Translations under genes and position numbers: made by a program
Shown: in pieces, positions 10,801 through 22,800 of the stretch
Layout of the letters: every line of letters begins with the position of its first letter
Numbering within the stretch: the stretch's first letter is position 1
Notes under the pieces: generated by a model
Seen by the model: only the letters and a program-made list of their open reading frames with translations
What the model was told of the DNA's origin: nothing
The model's database searches: none
NCBI GenBank assembly: GCA_001179505.1
Contig: CDMY01000395.1
Location: 298,615-362,614, forward strand
Length of the DNA stretch: 64,000 bases
Direction of reading: 5' to 3'
Origin: Vitrella brassicaformis
Lineage: Eukaryota; Sar; Vitrellaceae

Positions 10801-12921
10801 TCCAGAGGCGTCGAGACAGTCTGCGGTACCCTGTCGTCATTTTTGCTGATCGCAGGGATACTGGCTGCTGGCGAGAGTGCTGTTGGTGCGCCAAGAGTGC
10901 CTCTTGAGTCGATCGATTGGTTTGCAATAGTAGGTGAAGATGCCTCCATGGGTATTACCGGACGAACAGCCGTTTCCGATGGGTGGTTCGGCCTGAAAAG
11001 CCAAGTCAGGACACCGGGGATGTTCAGAAGTAACACACCATTCGAATGATGGCTTACGTTGCCAGCACTGGCCCCTCTGTCTCAGACAATGCCGCTTGTT
11101 CCTGTTCCCTCTTGCCCATATCCGCGCCACACTCGCTTGCATCAGCGGATGATTGGACCAGGTATGCTGACAAGCGGTTGTCAGACATGTCAGAGGGCGC
11201 ACGTGAAGACAGTTGGGCAAAATCCCCCGCGGGCACGTCAAGCCTGCGGATTGTTGGCGGCTCCTGCGGCGACGGAGGTATCATGAGCTGCATCCTGGAC
11301 AAGACAAAGAGAAGAAATGGGCTCCAAAGTTCTTCCTTCCTCGGTTTGCCTACCCTGGCTGTTGCCTGCTGCTGTCTTTTCCATCTGCCTGCATCTCCGA
11401 CTCGACAACAGCCGAGTGCCCAACATCAGCCGCCATGGCACTCGGCTTAGGAGAGCGCACCCATGGCACATGTGAGCTGGAAGCTGGCGGCGGATTCTCA
11501 GCAGTGAACTGGGGAGAGGGTTGTATTTCCACTGCATGTTCCGCTCCCCCGCCTTCATCTTCTTTTGCCCTGGCGACTCTGAGCAGGGCCTGCTGCATGA
11601 TCATCTCGTCGTGCTCTCGGTCAGACACTTCACTGGTTTGCGCGTCTCCAACGTAAGCCGAGAGGCGATTGTCGGAAAGGTCCGAGGGCGCTTCTGACGT
11701 CGCACGGGACGCCCTCATCGGTACTTGAAGTAGGTTGCGCCGCCCCTTTTCCGCTTCCAGTCTTTCGCGCAGATCCGGATGGGCACTGAATCGAGCAAAA
11801 GGACGCAGAGCTGATGAGTACCAGCATCGCTTGCACCCTTCCGTACCTGTCCATCAGCAGCTTCATGACGTGCTCCTTGTCCCCTTCTTCCTTCACCCTG
11901 CTCAGAGCAGCCGCTTCACTCACACTCACCCTCCTCCCCATGCCACTTCCCGCAAAAGGAGCGTCGCCCATCCATCCACTGACGCTGTGTCTCGCGAGGG
12001 TCCTCCTTCTCGCATCGGTGACGGGGGAGGGACCTGCAGTTGCGTCATCTGCCAGGGGCTGCATTGCGTATGACATGTGACGCGGCTGTGATGGCGGTCG
12101 GGAGGGCCCGGGAGAGGACAGTGCTGACGTGGAAGGGCTGTTGCGTTGAGAACATGTCTCGAAATACGAAAACTGTGAAGCAGGAGCAAAGATGTGTGTG
12201 ATTGAGAGGTGCGCCTGTTTTTTGTCTTCTCGTTCAGGTCACCCTTAGCTGTTGCCATCGCCTTGCAAGCCTTGTCTGACGATACTTGGCCTGCCAATCC
12301 TCTGATTCATCCTACCAGGAGACACACGGACTTCCTTCATTGAAGACGAAGCCTTTCTTTCGCCCACCCGGCTGTCGACCGTGTCAACGTCCGTCTCTTC
12401 CTTTACCGTCGACATCCTCCGGTGTCTCATCGCGGATCGAGGCCGGGCGTCGGCTGTGTGACGGCGGGTCGAAGAGCGACGGAAGGGCGGATGGCTTTCA
12501 CCCTGCAGGAGAGAAACAAAAGGTACACGTCATTCATTGGCGCAATCGGATTTCGTCTCACCTTGGTGGCAAGCTCCATCAATTGGTCCATCCTTTTCTT
12601 GACGGCCGACGAGAACCGCCGAGAGTCCTCCTCGCCGTCCTCCTCTTGCTCGCTGTCGTGGAACAGGGGCATCGATTCCAGCAGTGTGGACGACGGATGG
12701 CGGGAGGGATTCAACTGGGCGCGGAGCGAGGCAATCTCGATGTCTCGAGACACCTGCATCGGCAGAAAACACCCGGGTCTGTGCAATTGGGTCTGTGCCA
12801 TGGCAGTGGCCAACAAGCACACCTTCTCGGCGACGAGTCTCCTGTTGAATGCCTCCAGCACCCTCAAACGGTCTGACACGTCGGCTGCCATGATCTCCAA
12901 CTCACCCTGTTCCGCATCCAT
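7883..12921 (-). CDS. Large low-complexity protein with duplicated exons
   Basis: About ten exons are readable. The N-terminus (12921-12562, 120 codons) is a helical segment (DVSDRLRVLEAFNRRLVAEK) with an acidic patch. Exon 2 begins at 12502; its donor is uncertain. Exons 3 (12172-11847) and 4 (11785-11354) join as MKLLMDSAHPDLRERLEAEK. Exons 4 to 8 are all symmetric (phase 2 to phase 2) and contain repeats: APSDLSDNRLSAY and APSDMSDNRLSAY in exons 4 and 5, related starts in exons 6 and 7, and IPAISK in exons 6 and 8. Exon 8 (about 10475 to 9122) is Ala/Ser/Gly/His-rich. The last exon ends in a basic block (PPEIWRRKWGELRDKSNNRKQK), then KHIFGPDRESL and a Cys/Trp-containing tail. Total length is near 1,450 residues. 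No known catalytic domain is seen; a disordered scaffold or nuclear protein is possible. Confidence 0.6.
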
Positions 12922-12990
12922 GATAATCGGGCAGGCAACGGCAAAGAGGAAAGCACTTTTTGTACCGGCTGCCCACGAAACCCTTCAGCT

Positions 12991-13001
12991 CTGCGAGCTT
13001 A
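12991..13001 (+). promoter_or_regulatory. CTGCGAGCTTA motif upstream of family copy 2
   Basis: The core CTGCGAGCTTA lies between the divergent large-protein gene and family copy 2. The same core precedes copies 3, 4 and 5 and several unrelated genes. It is a candidate promoter element, inferred from recurrence. Confidence 0.4.
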
Positions 13002-13126
13002 GTGTCATCCCTCCGGCCCAAGAGGCAAAGGAGCGAAGAGAATGTAGCATGGCGACGACGAGGGCAGAGCCCGTTGACGCCACAAAACAGCACTCCGATC
13101 CATAGCTTTCGCGACTTGGCTGCACG

Positions 13127-15094
13127 ATGGCTGCCAGTGCCGCCGCCCAGGTGAGAAGAGGGAGCTGCAGGCCAGGCAAATCCCTACATCATGACGTGAA
13201 TCACTTGTGCTCTCTGTGTGTGGTTTGTCATTCGGTTTGGTGCAGATGAGCGCGGTGATACGGGCGCAGCTGCTGCCGCAGGTAGAGGGCTATCGGCTGA
13301 AGCAGGCTCAGGTATCAGCTAACCAACACATACCGACTCGTCCATTCCATGCAGTGCATCCAAAGCTCATCGGCTGCGTGCTTGTGTGTGGTGTGCAGGT
13401 CAACAGCTGCATCGACCAACTTCTGCAGATGGACACCGCGGCTTCGGTGGCACCACTGATGCGGCAGGCTGCCAAACACACCACAAGCCCTCTGTGTCAT
13501 GCTGCTTTCGTCGTTTGATTCATTCGTCAGATGGTGGCCAAGGTGAGTCGTCAGTTTGCTGCCGTGTCCGACCTGCTGGCCGAGTTGGCAGAGACCATCA
13601 ACTCGACCATCGCACTCACAAGACATCGCCGCACACAGGTGAGTGGGGGAGTGACCACAGGCAGGCACACACACAAGACCCACACTGATCTGGTGTGCAC
13701 CTCTTATGTGCTGTGTGTGTGTATGTCCTTCTGTCTGTGTGTCATCAGGCGCGACGGTTGCACCTGACTGACATCCCTGCCGAGCCCATGAGCGTCATCA
13801 TGGAACTTGCTGACCTCACCGCCGTCGCCCACCTCAAGTCGACAGCCCGGCCCATCAGAAATGCCTCCGGCCGATCGTCCGCTGCCTTCGGCTGCCGAAG
13901 GCCATCGAGCGGGCGGGGGCGGGCGGTGTGGTGCAGTTCGACCCTTTGCTGAGCCACGGCGATGTGATGAAGGCCATGTGGGTGGTGGAGGAGGGGGGCG
14001 AGGGCGGCTGGCGGGAGGTGAGCGACACACTCAGAGTCGCCGAGCATTTCGGCTATTGTCAGCTGCCGGTCACTGTGGGTGTTGGATACCTCCAGACACA
14101 CGCCACCAAGGCGGTAAGCGCGATACACAGAAGAGGCAATGGGCGAGCTGCTGGATGTGTGTGTGTTGACTGCAGGATTTCCTGGCGATGCCCCGGTTCT
14201 GTGAGCAGTGGATGCTCGTCGGCCGCAATGTGGCCCTCCGCCGCCCCACTGGCCAGCAAGACGGCACTCTCGAGCTGTTCCGCCACAACAACAACGAGAC
14301 TCGCGCCATCCGCAACGAGCCCAACTTCGCCATCGCCATCAACCCGCTCCTCCCCCTCCCTGGCCGCCCCGTCCATCCCTTCTCGCAGCACCCCTTCACC
14401 CACCACGCCAAGCCACACGACCCGCCAGTCCGCCACCGCATTGTGTGGGAGGATGGTGTGGGGTGGGCGACAGGTGGCGCCAACGATGCGCCTGTTCTCA
14501 CATCGGCGAGTTCCCTGCTGAAGGAGCTGATGCTGGTTCACCGGCTCGTGTTTGCTGTGGGCGGCTTCACCGAATCGCCAGCAGTGGTGGTGGACCGGTG
14601 AGTGGATGGACGGCATACAATGAGAGGGCGAATGGCTATGTGGTGCGCTATTGATGTGTGTGTCAGGCGTGTGCGGGGTGGCCACCTCGACCGCATCATG
14701 ACTCGATCGCCGCACACGCCCCTCAACGGATGCTCGGACGTGGTGGCATGGGAGCGGGCCGATGAGGTCTGTGGGCAGACGCATCTGCTTACGTCATCCA
14801 ACGACCCATTCATCGCATGGATTAACTATAGCATCCAACCAAACAACAACCAGAACGGTACGCATTCACATTGACAACACATCAACAACCCATCATCATG
14901 CTGTCGTGTCGTCTGATCCTCTGCTCTGCTGTTGTGTGCGTGCAGTGCGCGTGATCATCACTACCACCGAGGCGCCAGCAGTGGGTGTGGCCAATGATGC
15001 GCCCTTCGCCCAGCGGTTCCCCCTGACGGCCGCTAAGGTGCGCCGCGTCCTCGGGCCCATCGCGGCCATCGTGCTCGACGGCCAGGCGCCTTAG
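13127..15094 (+). pseudogene. Five-copy family, copy 2 (frameshift in exon 5)
   Basis: Full architecture is present: exon 1 13127-13150 (MAASAAAQ), exon 2 13246-13311, exon 3 from 13399, exon 4 13531-13638, exon 5 13749-14113, exon 6 14176-14597, exon 7 14667-14857 and exon 8 14946-15094. Exons 6 to 8 are fully open and phases agree. Exon 5 is 365 nt, against 366 nt in copies 1 and 4: one C is missing near 13865 (GCCTCCGG where copy 1 has GCCCTCCGG). The downstream frame resumes the family sequence in another register. An intact ancestor would encode about 470 residues: helical N-terminal exons, a central domain with an MWVVEEGGEGGW block, and a C-terminal domain with HNNNETRAIRN and LGPIAAIVLDGQAP. 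No signal peptide or known motif is seen. It faces copy 3 tail to tail. Confidence 0.6.
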
Positions 15095-15978
15095 ATACAG
15101 CGTTCCCACACAGATGATGCAGAGGATACCTGGTGGTACGGATTGTGTGAGTGTTGGGTCCGTGTTCTGCAGGCAAATTGGCGTCAAGGAACGCCACAGA
15201 AGTAGCTGACTGACTGTCTGACTGACTGACTGTCTGGCCGGCGGGTGGGAGGACGGGCTGCGCGTCTGGTGGTATGTGCATCTCATATCTGCTGCTGCAT
15301 GATGGACTCATCCTGTACGTGTAGTGTGCGGACAGACAGACAGGTGCGGTGCGGTTCGGTTCGGGTCGGTGCGGGTCGGTGCGTGCGCAAATTCCGATGA
15401 ATTATACATGTGTTTAATTACTAGAATGTGGTTCCCACATAGCATGGCATGGCACATCCCATCCCATCCATCACAAGTCGTCTTTCTGTCTGACAAACCA
15501 GGTCATAAACTAAATCCCCTGCCCCGTTCCTCTCCCCAACTACCACACACTACACCGTCCACTGTCGTAGTTGATGCAATAGACCCCTAAAAAAGGTGGG
15601 AGAGCTGAAGAGCTCGCAGAGGACAGCCGTGGTGCTCACTGTGAGTGAAGTAATGCGGGATAAATGTGGTGAATTGCTAGGACTACATCTATATTGACGT
15701 TTTTTGAGGTCCTTTTTTCCCGTTGTGACATGCGTGCGACATCGATTTAAGTGATGAGTCTTCGCATTCATATCTCTGTCAGACAGGGAAAGGCGACTCA
15801 TCCATCATTCGCTCTCTCCTACAGCCAGCTCATCGGGCCCTTCCTTTAAGCCGTGCGGCCCTTCAATCCATCATCAGCCAGGCAGCCTGTACAGCACACG
15901 CCACCAGATGTGCATACATATCACTCTGCCGGTGTTATGTGGGGGGGCTCTTACCTTCATATGTTACCGGGTGTGTGT
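15095..15978. other. Spacer between the convergent family copies 2 and 3
   Basis: About 880 bp contains no supported gene. It includes an ACTGACTGTCTG-type short tandem array (15204-15237), a GGTCGGTGCGG-type repeat (15343-15384) and AT-richer sequence near 15600-15800. As the loop between two inverted 2-kb copies it could form the turn of a long hairpin in a read-through transcript. Confidence 0.45.
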
Positions 15979-17975
15979 CTATGGCGCCTCGCCATAGAGC
16001 ACGATGGCTGCGATCGGCCCGAACACGCGACGGGCTTTGGCGGCCGTCAGGGGGAACCGATGGGCGAAGGGGGCATCGTGAGGGACACCCGCTGCTGGTG
16101 CCTCGCCGGTACTGATGGTGACGTGCACTGCATGCACACAGCAGCACAGCGAATGAAAAACGACACGGCAGCATGAGCATGTGCTGTTAATGTGTGTGCG
16201 TACCGTTCTGGTTGTTGCCTGGGGGAATGTCGAAGGAAATCCACGCGATGAATGGGTCGGCAGCCGTTGTCAGCACATGCACTTGCCCACACTGGCCACT
16301 GACCGCCTCCCATGCCGCCACGTTCGAGCATCCGTTGAGGGGCGTGTGTGGCGATCGAGTCATGATGCGGTCGAAGTGGCCACGACGCACACGACTGACA
16401 CACACATCAATAGCGCACCACATAGCCATTCGCCCTCTAATTTGAGTGCCGTCCATCCACTCACCGGTCAACCACCACTGCTGGCGAGTAGGTGAAGCCG
16501 CCCACAGCCTCAAACCGGTATTGCAGCATCCGACGCTTCAACATGGAGCTCGCCGATGCGTCAACGGCCCCATACACGCCAATCGTCGCCCAGCCCACAC
16601 CAGGCTGTCAGCAGAAGCGGCAGCGGACTGGCGGGTCGTGTGGCTTGGCGTGGTGGGTGAAGGGGTGCTGCGAGAAGGGATGGACGGGGCGGCCGGGGAG
16701 GGGGAGGGGCGGGTTGATGGTGATGGTGAAGCCGGGCTGATTGCGAATAGCGCGAGTCTCGTTGTTGTTGTGGCGGAACAGCTTTAGTGTGCCGTCTTGC
16801 TGTCCGGTGGGGCGGCGGAGGGCCACATTGCGGCCGACGAGCATCCACTGCACACAGAAACGGGGCAGTGCCAGGAAATCCTGCAGTCAACACACACATC
16901 CGGCAGCTCACCTATTGCCTCTTCTGTGTGTCGTGCTTACCGCCCTGGTGGCGTGTGTCTGCAGGTCTCCAGCACTCACAGTGACCGGCAGCTGGCAATT
17001 GCCGCAATGCTTGGCGACTCTGAGTGTGTCGCCCACCTCCCGCCAGCCGCCCTCGCCCCCCTCCCCCACCACCCACATGGCCTTCATCACATCGCCGTGG
17101 CTCAGCTGATCGTCGAACTGCACCACACCGCCCGCCCCCGCCCGCTCGATGGCCGTCCGCAGCCGAAGGCGGCGGACGATCGGCCGGAGGGCATCTCTGA
17201 TGGCTCGAGCTGTCGACTTGAGGTGGGCGATGGTGGTAAGGTCAGACAGTGCGATGACGATGCTCATGGGGTTGGCTGGGATGTCAGTCAGGTGCAACCG
17301 TCGCGCCTGATGACACACAGACAGAAGGACATGCACACAACACACGCATAAGCCATGCACACCACATCAGTGTGGGCCTTGTGTTTGTGCCTGCCTGTGG
17401 TCACTCCCCCACTGACCTGTGTGCGGCGATGTCTTGTGAGTGCGATGGTCGAGTTGACGGTCTCTGCCAACTCGGCCAGCAGGTCGGACACGGCAGCAAA
17501 CTGACGACTCACCTTGGCCACCATCTGACGAATGACACAACACGACGAGAGCGACGCCAAGCAAAGTAGACTCCACAGACCCACAGAGGGCCTTGTGGTG
17601 TGTGGTGTGTGTGGCAGCCTGCGGCACCAGTGGTGCCACCGAAGCAGCGGTGTCCATCTGCAGAAGTTGGTCGATGTAGCTGTCGACCTGCACACACACA
17701 CACAAGCAAGCAGACGCTGAGCTTTGGATGCACTGCATGGAATGGACGAGTCGGTATGTGTGTTGGTTAGCTGATACCTGAGCCTGCTTCAGCCGATAGG
17801 CTTGAACCTGCGGCAGCGCGCCCGTATCACCGCGCTCATCTGCACCAAACCGAATGACAAACCACACACAGAGAGCACAAGTGATTCACGTCATGATGTA
17901 GGGATTTGCCTGGCCTGCAGCTCCCTCTCTGTCACAAAATAGCTCTGTCACCTGGGCGGCGGCACTGGCAGCCAT
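15979..17975 (-). pseudogene. Five-copy family, copy 3 (two lesions)
   Basis: All eight exons are identifiable on the minus strand, from ATG 17975 (MAASAAAQ exon) to TAG at 15979-15981. Two lesions are visible. Exon 2 lacks four bases near 17811-17821 relative to copies 2, 4 and 5, which shifts the frame after the tenth base of the GCGCAGCTGCTG stretch. Exon 6 has TGA at 16608-16610 where copy 4 has TGG (RCRFC, stop, then QPGVGW). Exons 5, 7 and 8 are open. Exons 2, 5, 7 and 8 are closest to copy 1, but the end of exon 6 (VYGAVDA, then MLKRRMLQYRFEAVGG) is closest to copy 4, which suggests gene conversion. Upstream flank and introns are also conserved. Function is unknown. Confidence 0.65.
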
Positions 17976-18276
17976 CGTGCACCCAAGTCGCGAAAGCTAT
18001 GAATCGGAGTGCTGTTTTGTGGCGTCAACGGGCCCTGAACGCCTCTGCCGTCGCTCTCTTCGCTCCTTTGCCTCTTCCCGATCGGAGAGCAACCTTCCAA
18101 CGAGCAGTTTCACGGAATGCGGTCTTAGCTCGCAGACTTCGCTCTTCGTCATCCTCCCGCCTTTTTCGGGCGTCACAGAGCCAAGCCAGTCCGCCAGCAT
18201 AAGTGCCTGAGGTTTCTTTCATCAGCCAGCGTGTTTGGTGGATGTGAGTGAGCCGATGAGATAGTTGAGTCAATCA
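17976..18276. other. Divergent spacer, family copy 3 / GCN2-like kinase
   Basis: This 301-bp region contains the conserved upstream block of family copy 3 (reading leftward) and the proposed start region of the kinase gene. It holds one CTGCGAGCTAAG-type motif. No gene is supported. Confidence 0.5.
18124..18135 (-). promoter_or_regulatory. CTGCGAGCTAAG motif upstream of family copy 3
   Basis: On the minus strand the site reads CTGCGAGCTAAG, about 150 bp before the copy 3 start. It also lies between copy 3 and the divergent GCN2-like gene, so it could serve either. The same core recurs before copies 2, 4 and 5. Confidence 0.4.
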
Positions 18277-19803
18277 ATGAGTGAGGCGGATGAGGGCGGC
18301 TGGCTGGAAGTCAAGACCCGCCGCAACAAGAAGAAGCGAAACAAGACCAAGCAGGACAAGCACAGCCATGCGCACATCAAAGCCAGCCAGCGCGACGCAT
18401 CCCTCTCTTACTCAGTCTCACCATCGGAGGGCGAGCACAAGCACAGGCAGCAGCGAGGCGGCAGGAGAGATAATGAGGAGCGCGATGAAGACGACTCGGT
18501 GGAATGGGAATTCGACCTCAAGATCGAAGAGGAAGAGGAAGAGGAGCAGGAGAAAGGTAGGTGGCCGTGACAGTGCACGCAGATGTGTGTGTGTGTTGTA
18601 TGGTCTTGCTTGTGTGTCTGTCGTGTGTGTGTGTGTGTGTGTGTGTGTGTCGCGTAGATCAAGAGCCTGTCATGACGCCGGCTCAGCTGAGGGAGTGCAG
18701 GCAGATCCAGCAGAACGAACTGGAGGCACTCAACTCTATAGTGAGTGAGGCAGATGGCAATCACACTGTCACCCACCACACTGTCACTATCACTGTGCCC
18801 TTCTGCCTGCTGTGTGACTGCGTGTGTGTCAGTTTATGGACGATATCAAGCTGCAAGAAGCCGGGTGATGAGCTGAGTGAATGAAGCGCACAAGTGTCTG
18901 CAGCAGACGCACGCAATCTCTGTGTGTGTGTGGGTCCCCCCAGTCTCCTGGGTCGCCCAACGCATGACGATGAAGAGGACGACGACCTCATCTGCTTCGA
19001 GGACGAATCCAACCCGCCCTCCATCCCGTCGGCGCCCTCCTCGCCCACTGACAGCACATCGCTCAACGTCAAGTACACCGTCAGATGCCGCCCGCAGCAC
19101 TCCAGCAGCATTGGGCGCAATGAGGAGGTCTTCGCCGACATCATTGTCACGTACACACCCAGGTACGTGATGGTGTGATGGATCGATCATTGTACACGTG
19201 TGTGTGTGTGTGTGTGTGCAGCTACCCGTTGGTTGCTCCTCGGTTGGAAGTGGGTGCTGTGGGAGGCATCAGCAAGGAGGGGGAGGACCAGCTCAAGAAG
19301 GCACTCGAACAGTGGATCAAGCACTGGTGAGTGCAGGCAAACACACCACATCCACATCTGTATGCCATGCGTCCATGTGTGTCTGTGAGATGCATATGCT
19401 ATGCTGCATGCAGGCGTGGTCATGAGTGCATCTACGACATCACGCTGGGTGCGAGCGAGCTGCTCGACAAGTTCCAGGCACCCACCCCTGCACCCCTGTG
19501 GGACGAGGTGAGCACCCAGCCACAAGTGAACGCGGGTGTCCATTTCCATCTATCCATCCATCCATCCGTCATTTTGTGTGTGGTCGGCTGTGTGTGGTTG
19601 CGTGCAGATGCAGGCGCGTGTCGAGTTGAAGCAGCAACGGCGACAAGAGGAGCAAGAGGCGCAGCAGAAGGGGTACGCACACACACCTGTCACACCCACC
19701 ACCACTGTGTCTGTTGGTGACCCCGCCGTTCAGTGCGCAAGACGACGAGATCGAGATGCATGCCCTCAAAGGCCAGAAACTTGAAGAGGTCAGAGCTTCC
19801 ACA

Positions 19804-19837
<34 letters not shown>

Positions 19838-22800
19838 CAACGCACAATCCCTCCCCCTCCGTCTCTTTCTTGTGTGTGTGTGTGTAGGAGGTGCTTCGTT
19901 ATCACGCCAAGGTGCAGGCGCAGCGGGCGAGGGCGCACTCGATGTCGGGCTCATCCCCCAGTGACAGCGCCGCCACGAGTGACTTCGAGGAGTACTCCGA
20001 CACGGCAGAGGGCCCATCGCCGCAGCAAAACAGACACGCACATGCATCCGACCCTCACACACCACGTAAGCAGCCACGCATCCCCAAGACATCCATCCAT
20101 CCATCCACGTGTGTGTTGGTGTGTGGGTCCACGGTCAGACAAGCGCCACACGCCCCAGCACGCGCCCCAGCAGCCCTTCAGCGAGGGCGAGAGAGACGAC
20201 AAGAGCGACCACGAGTGGGTGGGCGAAGACGAAGACCACGACGACCAAATGGAGACATTCGAACTACAAGTAAGCATCTTGGAGGGTGGAACGCGTGCTG
20301 CATCCATTCACTCAAACGCGCCGCGCATCGCAATGTGCGCGTGGATGTGCGTGTGTTTGCAGGCGCCTGAGTGGTCCACATGGAACCGGCCGGGGCGGCG
20401 TGTGCGTGCCACGTCTGAGGGCGCCGATGGGCTGCTGTCGCAAATTCCACCGCCATCGCCACACGCGGTGCAGAGCCCTCGGTCAGCAAGCATATCCCCG
20501 TCTGTCCGCATGCGCCTATGTTATGTGTGTTGTGGGTGATTGTGTCGTGTCAGGGGGTCACCACTGCCGCCGTCAGGGCTGCTCAAGTCACAGAAGGCTG
20601 TAAGCACAGGAGCAGACACACACAGGCGCATCCATGGAGGCGTATGCGCGTGTGTTGTGTTCGTGTGCGCAGCGTCCTCACGGCCACCACCACGCGCAGT
20701 TCGCGCCACTCCCGCCTCCCCAGATCACAATTGAGGGCGACGAAAAGAAACCTGGCAGGGAACAGAAGGTAGGTACCCAATCCACTCACTGCACTGACGC
20801 GAAGGCGCATCCACGGGGGCGTCTCTCCCTATGTCTGTCTGTGTGCAGATGGTTGTGCGTGGCGAGCGGCCTGTCCCCCCGCCTTCGGCGGCCCAGAACC
20901 ATGCGGCCGTGTACAGCAGATACAGGAGCGACTTTGAGGAACTCAGGTGCGCACACAGACACACACATGCTCACAGACATCGACACACATCCGTCCGTGT
21001 GTGTGTTGGTGTGGATCATTCGGTCAGGGTGCTGGGCACAGGCGCATTCGGGTAAGCGCAAATATATTAAGGAAACAAAGACACACACCTGTACTGTGCG
21101 CCCGCAAATGCGTCACGTGTTCGTGTTTGTGTGCTTGTGTGTGTAGGGTTGTGACCAAGGTGCGTCACCGCATCGACCGCCGCGCCTACGCCGTCAAGCG
21201 CATCCAGCTGTCACCACACGACGAAGAGCTCAACAGGAGGACTCTACAGGTACTCACTCAACCACACACTGAGGGGGCCTATTGGTGATGCAGTCATGTC
21301 GGTGTCCTATGTGCGTGTGTGTATGTGTGTGTGTGTGTGTGTGTGTGCAGGAGGCTGCGTTGCTGCCTCGTCTGCAGCATGTCTATGTGGTCCGGTACTA
21401 CGCGGCTTGGCTGGAGAGCAGCACATCGCCGGGAGACAAGCTGCCACCGGTTCGTTCGGGAGCCAGCGCCACACCACACGACACCCTTGAATGATGGATG
21501 TGTCTTCAATGTGTGGCTGCCTGTTCGTGTGTGCAGGGTGTGTCCACCCTGGGTGTCGGGGTGGCCGACTGGATTTCCAGCGAGTCGCCATCAATGCTCG
21601 GAAGGTGCGCCTGCCTGCCTGCCTGCCTGTACCCTCCCCATCTGCCGACATTAGCGTGCCTGTGTGTGTGTGTGTGTGTGTGTAGGGGTCCACATGACGA
21701 CAAGGGGAAGGGTGTTGGCGACAAGAAGGGCATCGGTGGTCGGGAAGGGGAGGGCGGTGGCAAGGGCGGCAAGGAGGGGAACGCCGCAGCGGCCATGGAG
21801 AGCAAGACGTACCTCTACATCCAAATGGAATTCTGGTGGGCTCTTCTAGCACAAAGAGGCATACCTCGATGCACCCAAATGGATGGATGGATGGATGGAT
21901 TGTCTCAGTGGGGGCCGCACGCTGAGGGAGGCGATAGACTCAGGGCAGATGGCCAAGGATCGCGACCTCTGCTGGCAGATCTTCAGACAGGTGCCTACTG
22001 ATGTTTGTGCTATGGAGATGCACACACTCAGACAGACACTCGGACACACACACAGACGGTTGTCTTGTCCGTTGGTGTCTGTCGAGGACAGCTGCTCGAA
22101 GCCCTGCTGCACATCCACCACAGAGGGATGATCCACAGAGACCTCAAGGTGGCTGACCAGCACGGACAGCCACATCACATCCATCCGGTGTGTGTCAATG
22201 TGTGTGTGTGTGTGTGTGTGTGCGCGTGTATGCATATGTGCAGCCGTCCAACATCTTTCTGGACAAGAGCAACAACGTCAAGGTCGGCGACTTCGGGCTC
22301 TCTGTCCTTCTCACGCAAACAAACGTCCAGGCAAGTCCCCCCCGCCACTCGCACACAGAGAGAGAGAGAGATCGACACACACGCTCGATGGCCAATTCGT
22401 GTGTGTGTGTGGTGCGTGCGTGGTATTCAGCAGACGCCTTCAAGGTCCAACAGCCAGACCATCACCATCACTGTCGCCAAGGAGGGGGGCGGGCCGTCCA
22501 CCAAGGACACAGCCACACGCGCCGCAGCTGCAGCTGTTCAGGCATCAGTGGTGAGCATGCACACGCCATCCATGTGTGTGTGATGGGCGTGTCTGTGTGT
22601 GTCAGAGTGACGTCTTGTCGCAGCAGCAGCGGCTGTCGTCCGGTGTTGGGACGATGTTCTACCAGGCCCCCGAGCAGCGGGAGAGCAACACCTACGACCA
22701 GAAGGTCGACATATTCTCACTCGGTAGGTACTGTCACACAGACAGACAGACAGACAGACATACACACAACACATACACGCACACACCTTCCTCGTGTCTG

